DNA of 52,098 nt from Bacteroidales bacterium (lineage in GTDB: Bacteria > Bacteroidota > Bacteroidia > Bacteroidales > P3). Below, piece after piece: positions 1 through 7,860 of the stretch. The position numbers and the translations under genes are program-made. The notes below the pieces were generated by a model. That model saw only the letters and a list, made by a program, of their open reading frames with translations. It ran no database searches and had not been told where the DNA came from. Positions within the stretch are counted from its first letter, which is position 1. Every line of letters starts with the position of its first letter. Location of the stretch: the NCBI GenBank assembly GCA_017962615.1, contig JAGCUZ010000005.1, positions 1 through 52,098 on the forward strand, in the 5' to 3' direction.

Positions 1-2
1 GC

Positions 3-563
3 AAGGGATTCACCGACTACATGCAAAGCAATCTTCCCGCGCTCGATTACCGCAGCACCTACCTCGGCGCCATACAGGGCGGCGTCGGTGCCGGGGTAGA
101 GTATGGCAGGTTTTCCTTGGGACTGTATGTCGATAGGGCGGATGGCAGCAGCGGTGTCGCAGTGAAGAACCAACTCGTCAAGAAGGACGACATGCATTTC
201 CACCTCGACTTCGGCTACCACATCACCCTGGCCAAGCTCCTCATCCTCGAACCTTCGGCGGGCTTCGGCGTGAGCACCAGCGACATCTTCCTCTCCACCT
301 CGCGGGGCGGCGCCGACTACGTCAACTCGTTCACCACGGGGAACTTTATTGTGCCTTTGACGCTCAACTTCACGACTGTCGGCAAGGAGGGCGATGTCGG
401 CATCTACTTGCAGTACATCGTCAGCGCCGGCCAGATAGGCACCACCCGCATCACCGGCCTCGAAACCGAGGTGGACGGCCTCCATTTCCGGCCTGCCACC
501 CTTACCTTCGGTGTCAAATACTGCTTGGGGTTTAAACGAACATTCGGTGAACCGACAAAATAG
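3..563 (+). CDS. outer-membrane beta-barrel protein, 3' part
   Basis: The reading frame is already open at the left edge of the window (KGFTDY precedes the first in-frame ATG at position 21), so this is the C-terminal part of a longer protein. The visible 187 residues alternate short amphipathic strands rich in Gly, Tyr and Phe (for example GAGVEYGRFSLGLYVDRA and LDFGYHITLAKLLILEPSAG) and end with a strand containing LTFGVKYCLGFK. This is the pattern of an outer-membrane beta-barrel of the porin or OMP_b-brl type in Bacteroidota. The signal peptide lies outside the window. The next gene is convergent and nearly 500 bases away, so nothing on the right links it to a function. Its ligand or partner cannot be inferred. 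Confidence 0.6.
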   Translation, partial: KGFTDYMQSNLPALDYRSTYLGAIQGGVGAGVEYGRFSLGLYVDRADGSSGVAVKNQLVKKDDMHFHLDFGYHITLAKLLILEPSAGFGVSTSDIFLSTSRGGADYVNSFTTGNFIVPLTLNFTTVGKEGDVGIYLQYIVSAGQIGTTRITGLETEVDGLHFRPATLTFGVKYCLGFKRTFGEPTK

Positions 564-845
564 AAGCTTTAGGTTGTGACAAAAAGCTTGTGAATAGAAG
601 AATCCCCTGTAGATCATTTCTGCCGGGCTTCTTCATTCTCCCTTCTATGATCCTTCTGTGATCCTTCGGCGATGTTTCGACAGGGATTGTCATTGCCAAA
701 ATATTAAAAAAGTATAAATAATGTTAAAAGGTGAGCCAAAAACGGCACTTCCGCGTCTTATATGCAAAAGCCCCAAATAGGCTCGAATATGTAAACGGAT
801 TTATGAAGGCAAACCAAATCCCGATTCCGCTTTTTGCCACCCCTG

Positions 846-853
846 TACTTTTG
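846..853 (+). promoter_or_regulatory. possible Bacteroidota -7 box (TACTTTTG)
   Basis: TACTTTTG matches the Bacteroidota -7 consensus TAnnTTTG and lies 28 bases before the ATG of the 43-residue ORF at 882. No clear -33 TTG was found at the right distance, so this is only a candidate. Confidence 0.3.
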
Positions 854-881
854 CGCCGTCTTTCATGCTGAGACCAACGAT

Positions 882-1013
882 ATGGCCGCAGCCATCAGCC
901 TGGTCTATTCATCGACTGTCTATGCCAAATTAGAGCAAGAAAAGACAAAATACTGGTGGCTGGGCGTCAACACCCTTTATCAAGACATAAAACAATCTAT
1001 GCTGTCTGACTGA
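882..1013 (+). CDS. possible small protein, 43 residues
   Basis: A short frame begins MAAAISLVYSSTVYAKLEQE and continues with a KYWWLGVNTLYQDIKQS stretch to a TGA at 1011-1013. The composition (an amphipathic helix, then an aromatic YWW patch) is protein-like rather than random, and a -7-type box lies just upstream. The same frame stays open upstream of the ATG (FHAETND), so this could instead be the tail of a decayed longer gene. I do not recognise a family with certainty and no neighbour suggests a role. Confidence 0.3.
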   Translation: MAAAISLVYSSTVYAKLEQEKTKYWWLGVNTLYQDIKQSMLSD

Positions 1014-1032
1014 TGTCGTTCTGCATCAGACC

Positions 1033-1470
1033 TTAATTGTGCCGGGCGGCATGGAGACGGACGTCCACGGCGGTGAAGGCGTTCTTTATGTGCTCGATGT
1101 TCGTCCCACGGGGGTTCGCCACGATTGATATTATATCCATACGCACTTCTTCGGTGCGATGGTGGCTCCTGACGTACTGGTTGGCAATGCGCAGGAGGTC
1201 GGCCTGTTTCTTGTGGTCGACCGCCTCCTCGGGGCGCATGAACGTGTCGGACGAGCGTGTCTTGACCTCCACGATGACCAACGTGTCCCCTTCGCGGGCG
1301 ATGATGTCTATCTCGAGATGCCCCTTGCGGTAGTTGCGGTCGACGATGGTGTAGCCTTTGTCCCTAAGATACTGCACGGCGGTATCCTCGCCCCATCGGC
1401 CGAGGGCATACGCCTTGGGCTTCTCCTCCGGCGTCGGCTTGCTATCCTGCGTGCCTGAAAAGTCTTCCAT
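1033..1470 (-). CDS. yraN: YraN / UPF0102 family endonuclease-like protein
   Basis: A protein of about 145 residues of the UPF0102 (YraN) family, which has a restriction-endonuclease-like core and no settled physiological role. The family core is visible: LGRWGEDTAVQYLRDKGYTI is the N-terminal helix-strand, followed by the putative active-site pattern LEIDIIAREGDTLVIVEVKTR, in which the E, D and E-x-K residues fit a PD-(D/E)xK arrangement. I place the start at the ATG ending at 1470 (MEDFSGT). The frame can be extended upstream to 1572, but that extra part is low complexity and unlike the family. It is convergent with the outer-membrane gene and divergent from lepA. Confidence 0.85.
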   Translation of the reverse strand: MEDFSGTQDSKPTPEEKPKAYALGRWGEDTAVQYLRDKGYTIVDRNYRKGHLEIDIIAREGDTLVIVEVKTRSSDTFMRPEEAVDHKKQADLLRIANQYVRSHHRTEEVRMDIISIVANPRGTNIEHIKNAFTAVDVRLHAARHN

Positions 1471-1651
1471 ACACCGTGAACCTGTGATACTGTACTTTCT
1501 GTTCTTGTTAAAGTAACAGATGAGGGGCTGAAATATTGTGCGGCAATACAAAAAGATTGCCTGGTTAGGCATTCAGAACGGCATATCATTGATATTTGCA
1601 TTTAACCACCTGAATACCAATAGGTATCATTATTTACCAAAAATCCGCCGA

Positions 1652-1754
1652 CACCCCAATTTTGGTATATAGAACGTAAATCGTAAGTATATAGTTGATA
1701 AGGAGTTGGTGGGACCAACTCCTTATGTACTCCTTACCTTCTATAAATGTACCC
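1652..1754 (-). repeat. dispersed hairpin repeat, copy A
   Basis: Copy A, in reverse orientation, of a repeat also found at 17624-17726 and 35240-35342. The core is a perfect 11-bp inverted repeat aaggagttggt / accaactcctt with a three-base loop at 1700-1724, followed by the conserved words atatacttacgatttacg and ttctatataccaaaat. The outer part ggtacattta(t/g)agaaggta is also shared. The copy differs from the other two by single bases over the core. Confidence 0.8.
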
Positions 1755-2073
1755 TATATCAGGGTTGAAATGGGGGTGAAAATCGGGCGGATTTTTGGTG
1801 GGATATAGATGGATTAGTAGCATTAGCAGTTCTATTGGTCCTAGAAGCTCTAGTAGCACTAGGATTGAGCGGCGACGGATTTTGGGTGAGACTTTGGCGG
1901 ATTCGAGGTGGAACTCTGACGGATTTGGGGTGATGTATAGTGGGTTCAGGATGTGATTGGGATGAAGTAAGGCTATGGAAACACCTGTTGTTATCTCCGA
2001 GTAATATCGGCGACAAAATCAATATGGTTTCTAAGTATTGAAAACTTTCTGATGGAAAATCGGAGGTTTTTCG

Positions 2074-2081
2074 TATCTTTG
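2074..2081 (+). promoter_or_regulatory. lepA promoter, -7 box TATCTTTG
   Basis: TATCTTTG fits the Bacteroidota -7 consensus and lies 48 bases before the lepA ATG. No good -33 element was seen at the standard spacing. Confidence 0.5.
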
Positions 2082-2128
2082 CATATTGAATTGTGTGCGC
2101 GCACGCAAGGTAACTATTTGATGAACAG

Positions 2129-3916
2129 ATGAAGAACATCCGTAATTTTTGTATTATCGCCCATATAGACCATGGAAAAAGCACCTTGGCCGACCGTTTG
2201 CTGGAGCAGACGCACACCATAGCGCAGCGCGACATGCAGGCGCAAGTGCTCGACGACATGGAGCTCGAGAAGGAAAGGGGCATCACCATAAAGAGCCATG
2301 CCATCCAGATGGTGTATCCTCGTGACGGACAAGAATATATACTCAACCTGATTGACACTCCGGGGCATGTGGACTTCAGCTACGAGGTGTCGCGCTCAAT
2401 AGCGGCGTGCGAGGGGGCTCTGCTTATCGTCGACGCCTCGCAGGGCATACAGGCCCAGACCATCTCGAACCTTTATCTGGCCTTGGACAACGACTTGGAA
2501 ATCATCCCTGTGATGAACAAGATAGACCTTGACAGCGCCATGCCCGAGGAGGTGGCCGACGAGATAATGGACCTGCTGGGCTGCCCGCGCGAGGAGATAC
2601 TGAGCTGCAGCGCCAAGACGGGCGAGGGTGTGCCGGCGATACTGGACGCCATCGTGGACCGCGTGCCTGCGCCGAAGGGCGACGAAAACGCTCCGCTGCA
2701 GGCGCTGGTGTTCGACTCGGTGTTCAACCCCTTCAGAGGCATCATTAGCTATTTCCGCATCATGAACGGCGTGATGAAGAGCAACGACTGGGTGAAGTTC
2801 GTGAGCACGGGCAAGGACTACCACGCCGACGAGATAGGCGTGCTGAAGCTCACCATGGAGCCGCGCAAGGAGCTGCGGGCCGGCGACGTGGGCTACATCA
2901 TAAGCGGCATAAAGACGAGCCGCGAGGTGCGCGTGGGCGACACCATAACGCATGTGGAGAATCCCTGCGAGAAGGCCATCGACGGCTTCGAGTCGGTGAA
3001 GCCAATGGTGTTTGCGGGTGTGTATCCCGTCGACACCGACGACTACGAGGAGCTGCGCGCCAGCATAGAGAAGCTGCAGCTGAACGACGCCAGCCTCACC
3101 TTCGAGCCCGAGAGCTCGCTGGCCCTGGGCTTCGGTTTCCGCTGCGGATTCCTGGGCCTGCTGCACATGGAGATTGTGCAGGAACGCCTCACGAGGGAGT
3201 TCAACATGGACGTCATCACCACGGTGCCCAACGTGCAGTACAAGGTGAAGCTGACCAACGGCAGCGAGGTGGACGTGTACAACCCGTCGGGCATGCCCGA
3301 GCCGAACAACATCGCCGAGGTGTACGAGCCGTATATCCACGCGCAGATCATCACCAAGGCCGACTTCATAGGGCCTGTCATCAAGCTGTGCATGGACAAG
3401 CGCGGCCAGCTGAAGAACCAGACCTACCTGACCACCGACCGCATAGAGATTACCTTCGACCTGCCGCTGGGCGAGGTGGTGTTCGACTTCTACGACAAGC
3501 TGAAGAGCATCTCGAAGGGCTATGCCTCGTTCGACTACTACCTGAACGGCTACCAGCCGTCAAAGCTGGTGAAGCTGGAGATACTGCTCAACGGCGACCC
3601 TGTCGACGCCCTGTCGACGCTCACCTATGTGGACAACGCCTACCCTATCGGCCGCAAGATGTGCGAGAAGCTGAAGGACCTGATACCGAGGCAGCAGTTC
3701 GACGTGGCCATACAGGCGGCCATCGGCAGCAAGATAATAGCGCGCGAGACGGTGCGCCAGGTGCGTAAGGACGTGACTGCCAAGTGCTACGGCGGCGACA
3801 TCACGCGCAAGCGCAAGCTGCTTGAGAAACAGAAGGAGGGCAAGAAGCGCATGCGCCAGGTGGGCAACGTGGAGGTGCCGCAAAGCGCCTTCCTCGCCGT
3901 GCTCAAACTCGACTAA
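2129..3916 (+). CDS. lepA: elongation factor 4 (LepA)
   Basis: Full-length translational GTPase of 595 residues, the usual LepA size. The G motifs are intact: AHIDHGKST (11-19), GITIK (51-55), DTPGH (76-80) and NKID (130-133). After the GTPase come domain II, an EF-G-like domain with the [17 protein letters not shown] stretch, and the LepA-specific C-terminal domain ending [17 protein letters not shown]. LepA binds ribosomes and acts on stalled or mis-translocated complexes and on ribosome assembly. The ATG at 2129 gives the canonical [17 protein letters not shown] start. A -7 box lies upstream and the next gene follows after 36 bases, so the two may be co-transcribed. Confidence 0.98.
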   Translation: MKNIRNFCIIAHIDHGKSTLADRLLEQTHTIAQRDMQAQVLDDMELEKERGITIKSHAIQMVYPRDGQEYILNLIDTPGHVDFSYEVSRSIAACEGALLIVDASQGIQAQTISNLYLALDNDLEIIPVMNKIDLDSAMPEEVADEIMDLLGCPREEILSCSAKTGEGVPAILDAIVDRVPAPKGDENAPLQALVFDSVFNPFRGIISYFRIMNGVMKSNDWVKFVSTGKDYHADEIGVLKLTMEPRKELRAGDVGYIISGIKTSREVRVGDTITHVENPCEKAIDGFESVKPMVFAGVYPVDTDDYEELRASIEKLQLNDASLTFEPESSLALGFGFRCGFLGLLHMEIVQERLTREFNMDVITTVPNVQYKVKLTNGSEVDVYNPSGMPEPNNIAEVYEPYIHAQIITKADFIGPVIKLCMDKRGQLKNQTYLTTDRIEITFDLPLGEVVFDFYDKLKSISKGYASFDYYLNGYQPSKLVKLEILLNGDPVDALSTLTYVDNAYPIGRKMCEKLKDLIPRQQFDVAIQAAIGSKIIARETVRQVRKDVTAKCYGGDITRKRKLLEKQKEGKKRMRQVGNVEVPQSAFLAVLKLD

Positions 3917-3952
3917 ACCAACACGATACAACCGAGATAAACAATACAGACC

Positions 3953-4498
3953 ATGAATACATTAGCTTTCTGCTTAGTAATCCTCGCCACCGCGCTACTG
4001 TCGGTGGCCCTGACGGGTTTCCTGTTTTACCTGATAGCCAAACGCTATTTCGACCATGAACAAAAGCGCCGCCTGCTCGACATAAAGATGGGGCAGACCG
4101 CCGAGGTGCAGCGCGTGGTGAACCCTATACGGCTGCAGGCCTACGAGCGCATGGCGCTGTTTCTGGAGCGCATATCGCCCAACAGCCTGGTGCTGCGCTG
4201 CTACCAGCCCGGCATGGACATAAAGCTGCTGCAAGGCGTGATGACCAAGAACATACGCGACGAGTGGGAGCACAACCTCAGCCAGCAGGTGTACCTGTCG
4301 TCCGACGCATGGAACCGCGTGCGCGAGGCCAAGGAGGAGATGATCAACCTCGTGAACGCCTCGGCAGCAGTGCTCGACACCAAGGCCAACCCCGGCGAGC
4401 TTGCCGCCGCCATATTCGCCACAGCGGCCAAACACGAAGCCCCCACCGACGCCGCCCTCGAGTTCCTCAAAGAGGAGATACGGCAGTATTTCAACTAA
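3953..4498 (+). CDS. conserved Bacteroidota single-pass membrane protein
   Basis: A 181-residue protein with one N-terminal hydrophobic segment (about residues 5-28, ending FLFYLIAKRYF). A charged cytoplasmic domain follows, beginning DHEQKRRLLDIKMGQ and containing RLQAYERMALFLERISP and LSQQVYLSSDAWNRVREAKEEMI. This pattern is known to me as a conserved Bacteroidota family without an assigned activity (DUF7935-like). It sits 36 bases after lepA on the same strand and is probably in its operon. The helical, charged soluble part suggests protein-protein contacts, which is inference. Confidence 0.7.
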   Translation: MNTLAFCLVILATALLSVALTGFLFYLIAKRYFDHEQKRRLLDIKMGQTAEVQRVVNPIRLQAYERMALFLERISPNSLVLRCYQPGMDIKLLQGVMTKNIRDEWEHNLSQQVYLSSDAWNRVREAKEEMINLVNASAAVLDTKANPGELAAAIFATAAKHEAPTDAALEFLKEEIRQYFN

Positions 4499-4647
4499 TT
4501 AACACCACAAAAAAAGCCTCCGAATTGGAAGCTTCCGAGTGGAGCTGGGCGGAGCTTATCCCCTGATATTCTATAGCACTGACAATCATTTTTGTCCAAA
4601 ATCACCTCGCCCATCAGGTCTCAGATTTTGATATCCGGTTGTCTCTT
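4499..4647. other. short intergenic gap with a possible hairpin
   Basis: Contains cctccgaattggaagcttcc (4518-4537), part of a weak hairpin that could end transcription from lepA. The T-tract is poor. Nothing else was seen. Confidence 0.3.
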
Positions 4648-4920
4648 TCATATCTCAAACTCTTTCTTTAATCTCTTTACGGTGCTTTCCGAGACGTTGG
4701 TCAGTTTGGCGACCTTCCGATAAGGATACCCCTTTCTCAAAAGTTTCAAGGTCTCCTTGTACTCTTCTGCTTTCTGGTCTTTCGGTTTCCTGTATCCCTT
4801 ACGACCGAGACCGGATTTCCCAGTCAAGGCGATGTTCTTCTCCACATATCTCCTCCTTCCACTTTGCAGTCGGAACACGATGTTTTCACGTTCAAGTTGG
4901 GCGGCGGTTCCGAGGACCCC
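4648..4920 (-). pseudogene. C-terminal fragment of a serine recombinase
   Basis: The last roughly 90 residues of a resolvase/invertase-type serine recombinase. GTAAQLERENIVFRLQSGRR corresponds to the long E helix that follows the catalytic core. A short basic linker (GRKGYRKPKDQKAEEY) and a helix-turn-helix, YPYRKVAKLTNVSESTVKRL, close the protein. The catalytic serine domain is absent. The frame continues upstream as unrelated sequence that runs into the 3' end of the next gene, so this is a 5'-truncated remnant and cannot be active. It is evidence of past mobile DNA beside the EFR1 gene. Confidence 0.7.
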
Positions 4921-4970
4921 TGTAACCCATAAGGGCTGCAGGGGCCTATTCATTTCGATAAACAGGGATT

Positions 4971-5720
4971 TTACACTCGCGTATTCGGGTTCTTGTACTG
5001 TCCGTGCTTCTTGGTGTTCTTGCCGTATTGGATGGCGAATTTGGGGCAGCGATGCAGGCATCCAAGGCAAAGGGCGCAGCGTTCCTTTACCCAAACGGGC
5101 TTTTTGTCCTTAAGTTCGATGGCCTGAACGGGGCATTTCTTGGCGCAGAGTCCGCAGCCGATGCACTGGTCTTCTACGCGGAAGAACTTGGTCTGGCGCT
5201 CGTAATAAAGGTATGCATCGGCAAAAGAATGCAGCCAGTAGCCTTTCCGGGCGTCCTGATGGTTTCCCTTTTCCTTTGCTTTCACACGGACGATAAGCTG
5301 CTCGATATACTCTTCTGCTTTTTTGTTCTGAGCGGCAATTTCTTCCTTGTCACTGACATCAAACAGAGGTGTCCAGTTGTCCGGCATCTTCACGGAAAAG
5401 GCCGCGTCCAATGTAACGTTTCTTGCCCGCAGCATCTTCTCCGCTTGGCTGGCACTGAATCCGGGAGAGGTTCCGTAAGTAGTGACCAGAAAGGTGTAGT
5501 TGTTCCCGGCGGCAGCGAGTTCCAGTTTGTCGATGAATTCTCGAATCAGTACCGCCAGCCCCCACCAGTTGGTCGGGGAAACGATGCCGAAGACTTCGCC
5601 ATCGGTAAGCGTAACCTTTCCATCCAGTCCTTCGACGGATGAACACCTATCATTAAGGGCGGCGGCCAAACGTTCCGCTACATACTTGCAATTGCCGGTT
5701 GAGGAAAAGTACAGTATCAT
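4971..5720 (-). CDS. EFR1-family flavodoxin/ferredoxin protein
   Basis: A 249-residue protein with an N-terminal flavodoxin-like domain and two C-terminal [4Fe-4S] motifs, the architecture of EFR1-family ferrodoxins. The FMN phosphate loop FSSTGNCKYVAE is at residues 5-16. The cluster ligands are CIGCGLCAKKCP (186-197) and CALCLGCLHRCP (215-226). It is a predicted cytoplasmic electron carrier coupling a flavin to low-potential iron-sulfur clusters; its redox partners are unknown. A good promoter lies upstream at 5828-5857. It sits between recombinase debris and the tmRNA-linked island, so it may have been acquired, although its composition is not unusual. Confidence 0.88.
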   Translation of the reverse strand: MILYFSSTGNCKYVAERLAAALNDRCSSVEGLDGKVTLTDGEVFGIVSPTNWWGLAVLIREFIDKLELAAAGNNYTFLVTTYGTSPGFSASQAEKMLRARNVTLDAAFSVKMPDNWTPLFDVSDKEEIAAQNKKAEEYIEQLIVRVKAKEKGNHQDARKGYWLHSFADAYLYYERQTKFFRVEDQCIGCGLCAKKCPVQAIELKDKKPVWVKERCALCLGCLHRCPKFAIQYGKNTKKHGQYKNPNTRV

Positions 5721-5827
5721 AGAATCTCAATGTAGGCGGGTTCTATTTATTCATTTTTTAGTCGCCAGAACAGACAGAACCCATTAATCTGCCAGACAAC
5801 CGTTGTTTAACATTCGGTTTACGGGTG

Positions 5828-5857
5828 CAAAGATACAACTATTTTTTCATTTGACAA
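5828..5857 (-). promoter_or_regulatory. Bacteroidota-type promoter of the EFR1 gene
   Basis: On the minus strand TTG (5855-5857) is followed after 19 bases by TATCTTTG (5828-5835), a near-ideal -33/-7 pair for the primary sigma factor of Bacteroidota. It lies about 108 bases before the ATG of the EFR1 gene. Confidence 0.65.
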
Positions 5858-6027
5858 TGAAATATTTGCCATTCTTTTGTGTGGGGGAAAATCAATAAGT
5901 TACACGAATAATGTATCATCATCCACTTGCATAATTAAATGGTAAAGTTACACAAAAACTGCAATATGGAGCCTGTTTTAGTATTATTTAACACTCCGGG
6001 AGGCACTGAGGCTGAACAAAATAAAAC

Positions 6028-6059
6028 ACAGGGGAGGCTCATTCTTGAGCCTCCCCTGT
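6028..6059 (-). terminator. ssrA: strong hairpin terminator, probably originally that of the tmRNA gene
   Basis: Perfect 14-bp arms acaggggaggctca / tgagcctcccctgt with a 4-base loop. On the minus strand it is followed by gttttatttt. It stands 3 bases beyond the outer copy of the tmRNA 3'-end repeat (6063-6083). The simplest reading is that it terminated the tmRNA gene before the island was inserted between gene and terminator. Confidence 0.7.
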
Positions 6060-6062
6060 TGT

Positions 6063-6083
6063 GTGGAGCTGGAGGGACTTGAA
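6063..6083 (-). repeat. direct repeat of the tmRNA 3' end (att-like, distal copy)
   Basis: gtggagctggagggacttgaa matches 7420-7440 (gtggagctggagggagtcgaa) at 19 of 21 positions, with the first 15 identical. The proximal copy is the real 3' end of the tmRNA. Such a pair around an integrase remnant is the signature of site-specific insertion into an RNA gene. Confidence 0.75.
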
Positions 6084-6176
6084 TTGAGGATGACACAACA
6101 TGACACGACATGCCAAAGTATTGCTGGCATGTCGTTTTTGTTTTCATTTGGCACGATGTGTCGTGTTGTGGCATGG

Positions 6177-6660
6177 TCAACTTTGGGGAATATGTGGGGA
6201 ATGTTCCCCAGGTGATAGCAGGTTGAATTTCGACATTTCACGCTCCTTCAGTTCATCCACAATCTTGATGTATGGCTTCATGGCCGAGAAGTCACTATGC
6301 CCTGTCCATTTCATAATCACTTCCGCAGGGATGCCGAGACGCAGTGCATTGACAACGAAGGTACGCCGTGCGCAATGGGTTGTCAGCAGCTCCAATTTGG
6401 GGTGTACCTCCTCCCGGCGGTCGCTTCCGGCATACCAGACTATGCGGATGGGGGTGTCGATACCGACAGCCTTTCCAATATCCTTCAATGCCTCGTTCAT
6501 CTTCTGGTTGGTGATGACCGGCAGGGCCTTCCCGTGGTGGCTTTCCTTCTGGAAGTCGGAATATTTGGCGAGGATGGCCCGCGAGAAGTCGTTGAGTTCG
6601 ATGCGGAGGCCGTCGGTGGTCTTCTGCGTCACGACGCTGATGTACCCGTCCTTGATGTCG
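6177..6660 (-). pseudogene. tyrosine recombinase (integrase), C-terminal catalytic fragment
   Basis: The fragment carries the C-terminal half of a phage/ICE-type tyrosine integrase. HCARRTFVVNALRLGIPAEV provides the H-x-x-R pair, MKWTGHSD provides the following histidine motif, and the nucleophile tyrosine is in KPYIKIVDEL. The beta-strand region begins at DIKDGYISVVTQKTTDG. The N-terminal SAM-like domain and the first catalytic arginine are missing. Upstream of about 6660 the frame runs into the terminator of the neighbouring small gene (6686-6716). It is therefore truncated and presumably inactive. It lies next to the outer att-like repeat, as an integrase usually does. Confidence 0.8.
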
Positions 6661-6685
6661 GGTGCCGGACAATTACATTGGATAT

Positions 6686-6716
6686 TAAAAAGAGGGGTGC
6701 GTCTGCATCCCTCTTT
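6686..6716 (-). terminator. terminator of the small island gene
   Basis: On the minus strand an AAAGAGGGATGC arm pairs with a GCACCCCTCTTT arm and is followed by T residues. It begins 20 bases after the stop codon of the 6737-7027 gene. Confidence 0.6.
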
Positions 6717-6736
6717 CAGTATCACCATGTGGAGGA

Positions 6737-7027
6737 CTATTTGGAAAGGTATTGCTCAATCACCTCATAGAAACGGGGTATCTCTTTGTCGAGGTCGTAT
6801 GCCGTTTTTGCCCATGATGTGAACATTACCATCAGCAGGTTGTATGGCATATCGAAGTCCTTGAATTTATGAGCCACATAGGTGGCACATTCGCCTGAGA
6901 ATATCCCTTCATGCTCGACATACACCCTTTCCATATCCCAATACCAGGATGCAGGGAACCTATCAAATGGGCAGGTGTCCTCACCTTTGTAGTACCGACA
7001 TTGTTTCATCAATTCTTGTTTGGTCAT
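6737..7027 (-). CDS. small unknown protein of the tmRNA-linked island
   Basis: A 96-residue protein starting MTKQELMKQCRYYKGEDTCP. It contains a CRYYKGEDTCPF motif with two cysteines, an aromatic stretch ASWYWDMERVYVEHEG, and a C-terminal helix (FYEVIEQYLSK). I place the start at the ATG ending at 7027. It begins 4 bases past the stop of the ADP-ribosylglycohydrolase fragment (7032), so the two were translated from one message. I do not recognise a family with a known activity. The tight linkage suggests an accessory role to the hydrolase, which is inference. Confidence 0.6.
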   Translation of the reverse strand: MTKQELMKQCRYYKGEDTCPFDRFPASWYWDMERVYVEHEGIFSGECATYVAHKFKDFDMPYNLLMVMFTSWAKTAYDLDKEIPRFYEVIEQYLSK

Positions 7028-7031
7028 ATCC

Positions 7032-7345
7032 TTACTTTTTTGAGAGTTTGTACATTTCATTCACGACCTTTGCCAAGGATGCAGGGAGCATCTTCAGAGC
7101 CTTTTTCTTGATGCTGGTGGGCACACCATAGAATGCCTCCGCGATAGGCCCGCAGATGGCCGCTATTGTGTCGCTGTCACCTCCGATTGACACTGCCAAC
7201 CTGATGGCATCCTCGAAGCTGGTGGAATCGAGGAAGGACACGATGGCTTGCGGCACTGTCACCATGCAGGTCTCATTGAAGGTGTTGATGGCCTGGATGT
7301 CGTCGCAGGTGAAGTCGAGGTTGTATCCGTAGAGTTCCGCGCATT
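7032..7345 (-). pseudogene. ADP-ribosylglycohydrolase family protein, C-terminal fragment
   Basis: About 104 residues from the C-terminus of an ADP-ribosylglycohydrolase (DraG/ARH) family protein. The visible motifs are FTCDDIQAINTFNETCMVTV, then AVSIGGDSDTIAAICGPIAEA, in which the GGDSDT metal-binding motif is intact and characteristic. The N-terminal two thirds, including the first metal-binding motif, are missing. In frame there is a TAA just upstream (about 7350) and then sequence leading into the tmRNA end. Without its N-terminus it should be inactive. The family removes ADP-ribose from proteins and is common in mobile islands. Confidence 0.75.
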
Positions 7346-7419
7346 ATCGATTCTCCTGAATACCATGGGGAGCTTTCGGGGACTGCCTCTGTTAAATTGC
7401 TGATAACCAGCAAGGGTTC

Positions 7420-7440
7420 GTGGAGCTGGAGGGAGTCGAA
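7420..7440 (-). repeat. tmRNA 3' end as att-like repeat, proximal copy
   Basis: The 21 bases that form the end of the tmRNA acceptor and T-arm, with a 19/21 match at 6063-6083. They bound the degenerate island 6084-7419. Confidence 0.75.
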
Positions 7441-7811
7441 CCCTCGTCCAAACAAGTAACAGATATGCTTTCTACATGCTTATCCGGTGGTTGGTTGTCG
7501 GGGCGGCTCTGGACATCGGCACCCAAGGCCACCCTTAGTCTCTAAGGCTTCGCCCGCAGGTAGAGACGTCGTGCGGGCTATCCCGTCTTTATGAGCACCC
7601 CCTGGTCAGCAGCCGACGGTCGGGGCGGCTGGGAGATGTCCCGTTCCCGCGCTTTGCACGGGAATTAAGCCAAACTTACTGTGCTTCGGTTAGGCAGCGA
7701 GAGCGTAGTTGTTTTCGCCAATTATTGTTATGCATCGGTTTTCAAGGCTGCTGATGCGTGAGCCTGCATGCTTACCTACCCATCTCCTTGCTGTCAAAAC
7801 CAAACAGCCCC
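7421..7811 (-). ncRNA. ssrA: transfer-messenger RNA (tmRNA)
   Basis: The 391-base gene is read on the minus strand. The 5' end ggggctg (7805-7811) pairs with the 3' end cagctcc plus discriminator A (7421), forming the seven-pair alanine-tRNA-like acceptor, and a T-arm with gttcgactc is present. The 5' side reads tttggttttgacagcaagg, typical of tmRNA. The tag frame runs from GGC (7717-7719) to TAA (7690-7692) and encodes GENNYALAA, a typical Bacteroidales proteolysis tag. CCA is not encoded. tmRNA with SmpB rescues stalled ribosomes and tags the peptide for degradation. Its native terminator seems displaced by an insertion (see 6028-6059). Confidence 0.95.
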
Positions 7812-7826
7812 TTGATGTGTGTGCAT

Positions 7827-7852
7827 AAAAAAAGCCCTCGTGGGTGAGAGCT
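7827..7852 (-). terminator. terminator between tRNA-Asp and tmRNA
   Basis: On the minus strand agctctc pairs with gagggct around a short loop and is followed by a run of T. It begins 9 bases after the tRNA-Asp 3' end and ends 16 bases before tmRNA, so tmRNA either relies on read-through and processing or has a promoter overlapping this hairpin. Confidence 0.6.
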
Positions 7853-7860
7853 TCTTTGTT

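Larger units (their letters stand above)
564..1032. other. gene-poor gap with one possible 43-residue ORF
   Basis: This stretch separates two convergent genes. It contains a TACTTTTG box at 846-853 (plus) and a short open frame at 882-1013, listed separately. No convincing terminator hairpin or further coding sequence was seen. Short repeated words (gatccttctgtgatccttc, near 648) are present but have no clear structure. Confidence 0.4.
1471..2128. other. divergent intergenic region yraN-lepA with a dispersed repeat
   Basis: Holds one copy of the hairpin repeat (1652-1754), a stretch built of short words of the agctctagtagcactagg kind (about 1809-1865; a near copy sits at 42972-42988), and the lepA promoter box. 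The stretch at 1755-1960 can be read on the minus strand as a Ser/Pro/Thr-rich open frame, but it shows no protein-like features. I see no gene here. Confidence 0.5.
5721..6062. other. intergenic gap with EFR1 promoter and a strong terminator
   Basis: Contains the promoter of the EFR1 gene (5828-5857, minus) and a 14-bp perfect hairpin (6028-6059). No coding sequence was recognised between 5860 and 6027. Confidence 0.5.
6063..7440 (-). mobile_element. degenerate integrative island in the tmRNA gene
   Basis: About 1.36 kb lies between the two copies of the tmRNA 3' end. It contains an integrase remnant, a small unknown gene with its terminator, and a truncated ADP-ribosylglycohydrolase. At least two of three genes are 5'-truncated with junctions near 6660 and 7348, so internal deletions have removed most of an originally larger element. 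The proximal repeat keeps tmRNA functional, as expected for integrases that reconstitute the target RNA gene. Confidence 0.65.

Noticed and set aside
1759-2358. 199-residue minus-strand frame opposite the lepA start
   Set aside because: Half of it is the antisense of lepA; the rest is Ser/Pro/Thr-rich low-complexity sequence.
4513-4565. gtggagctgggcggagcttatccc considered as a third copy of the tmRNA-end repeat
   Set aside because: Only the first ten bases match; without a nearby integrase boundary this is chance.
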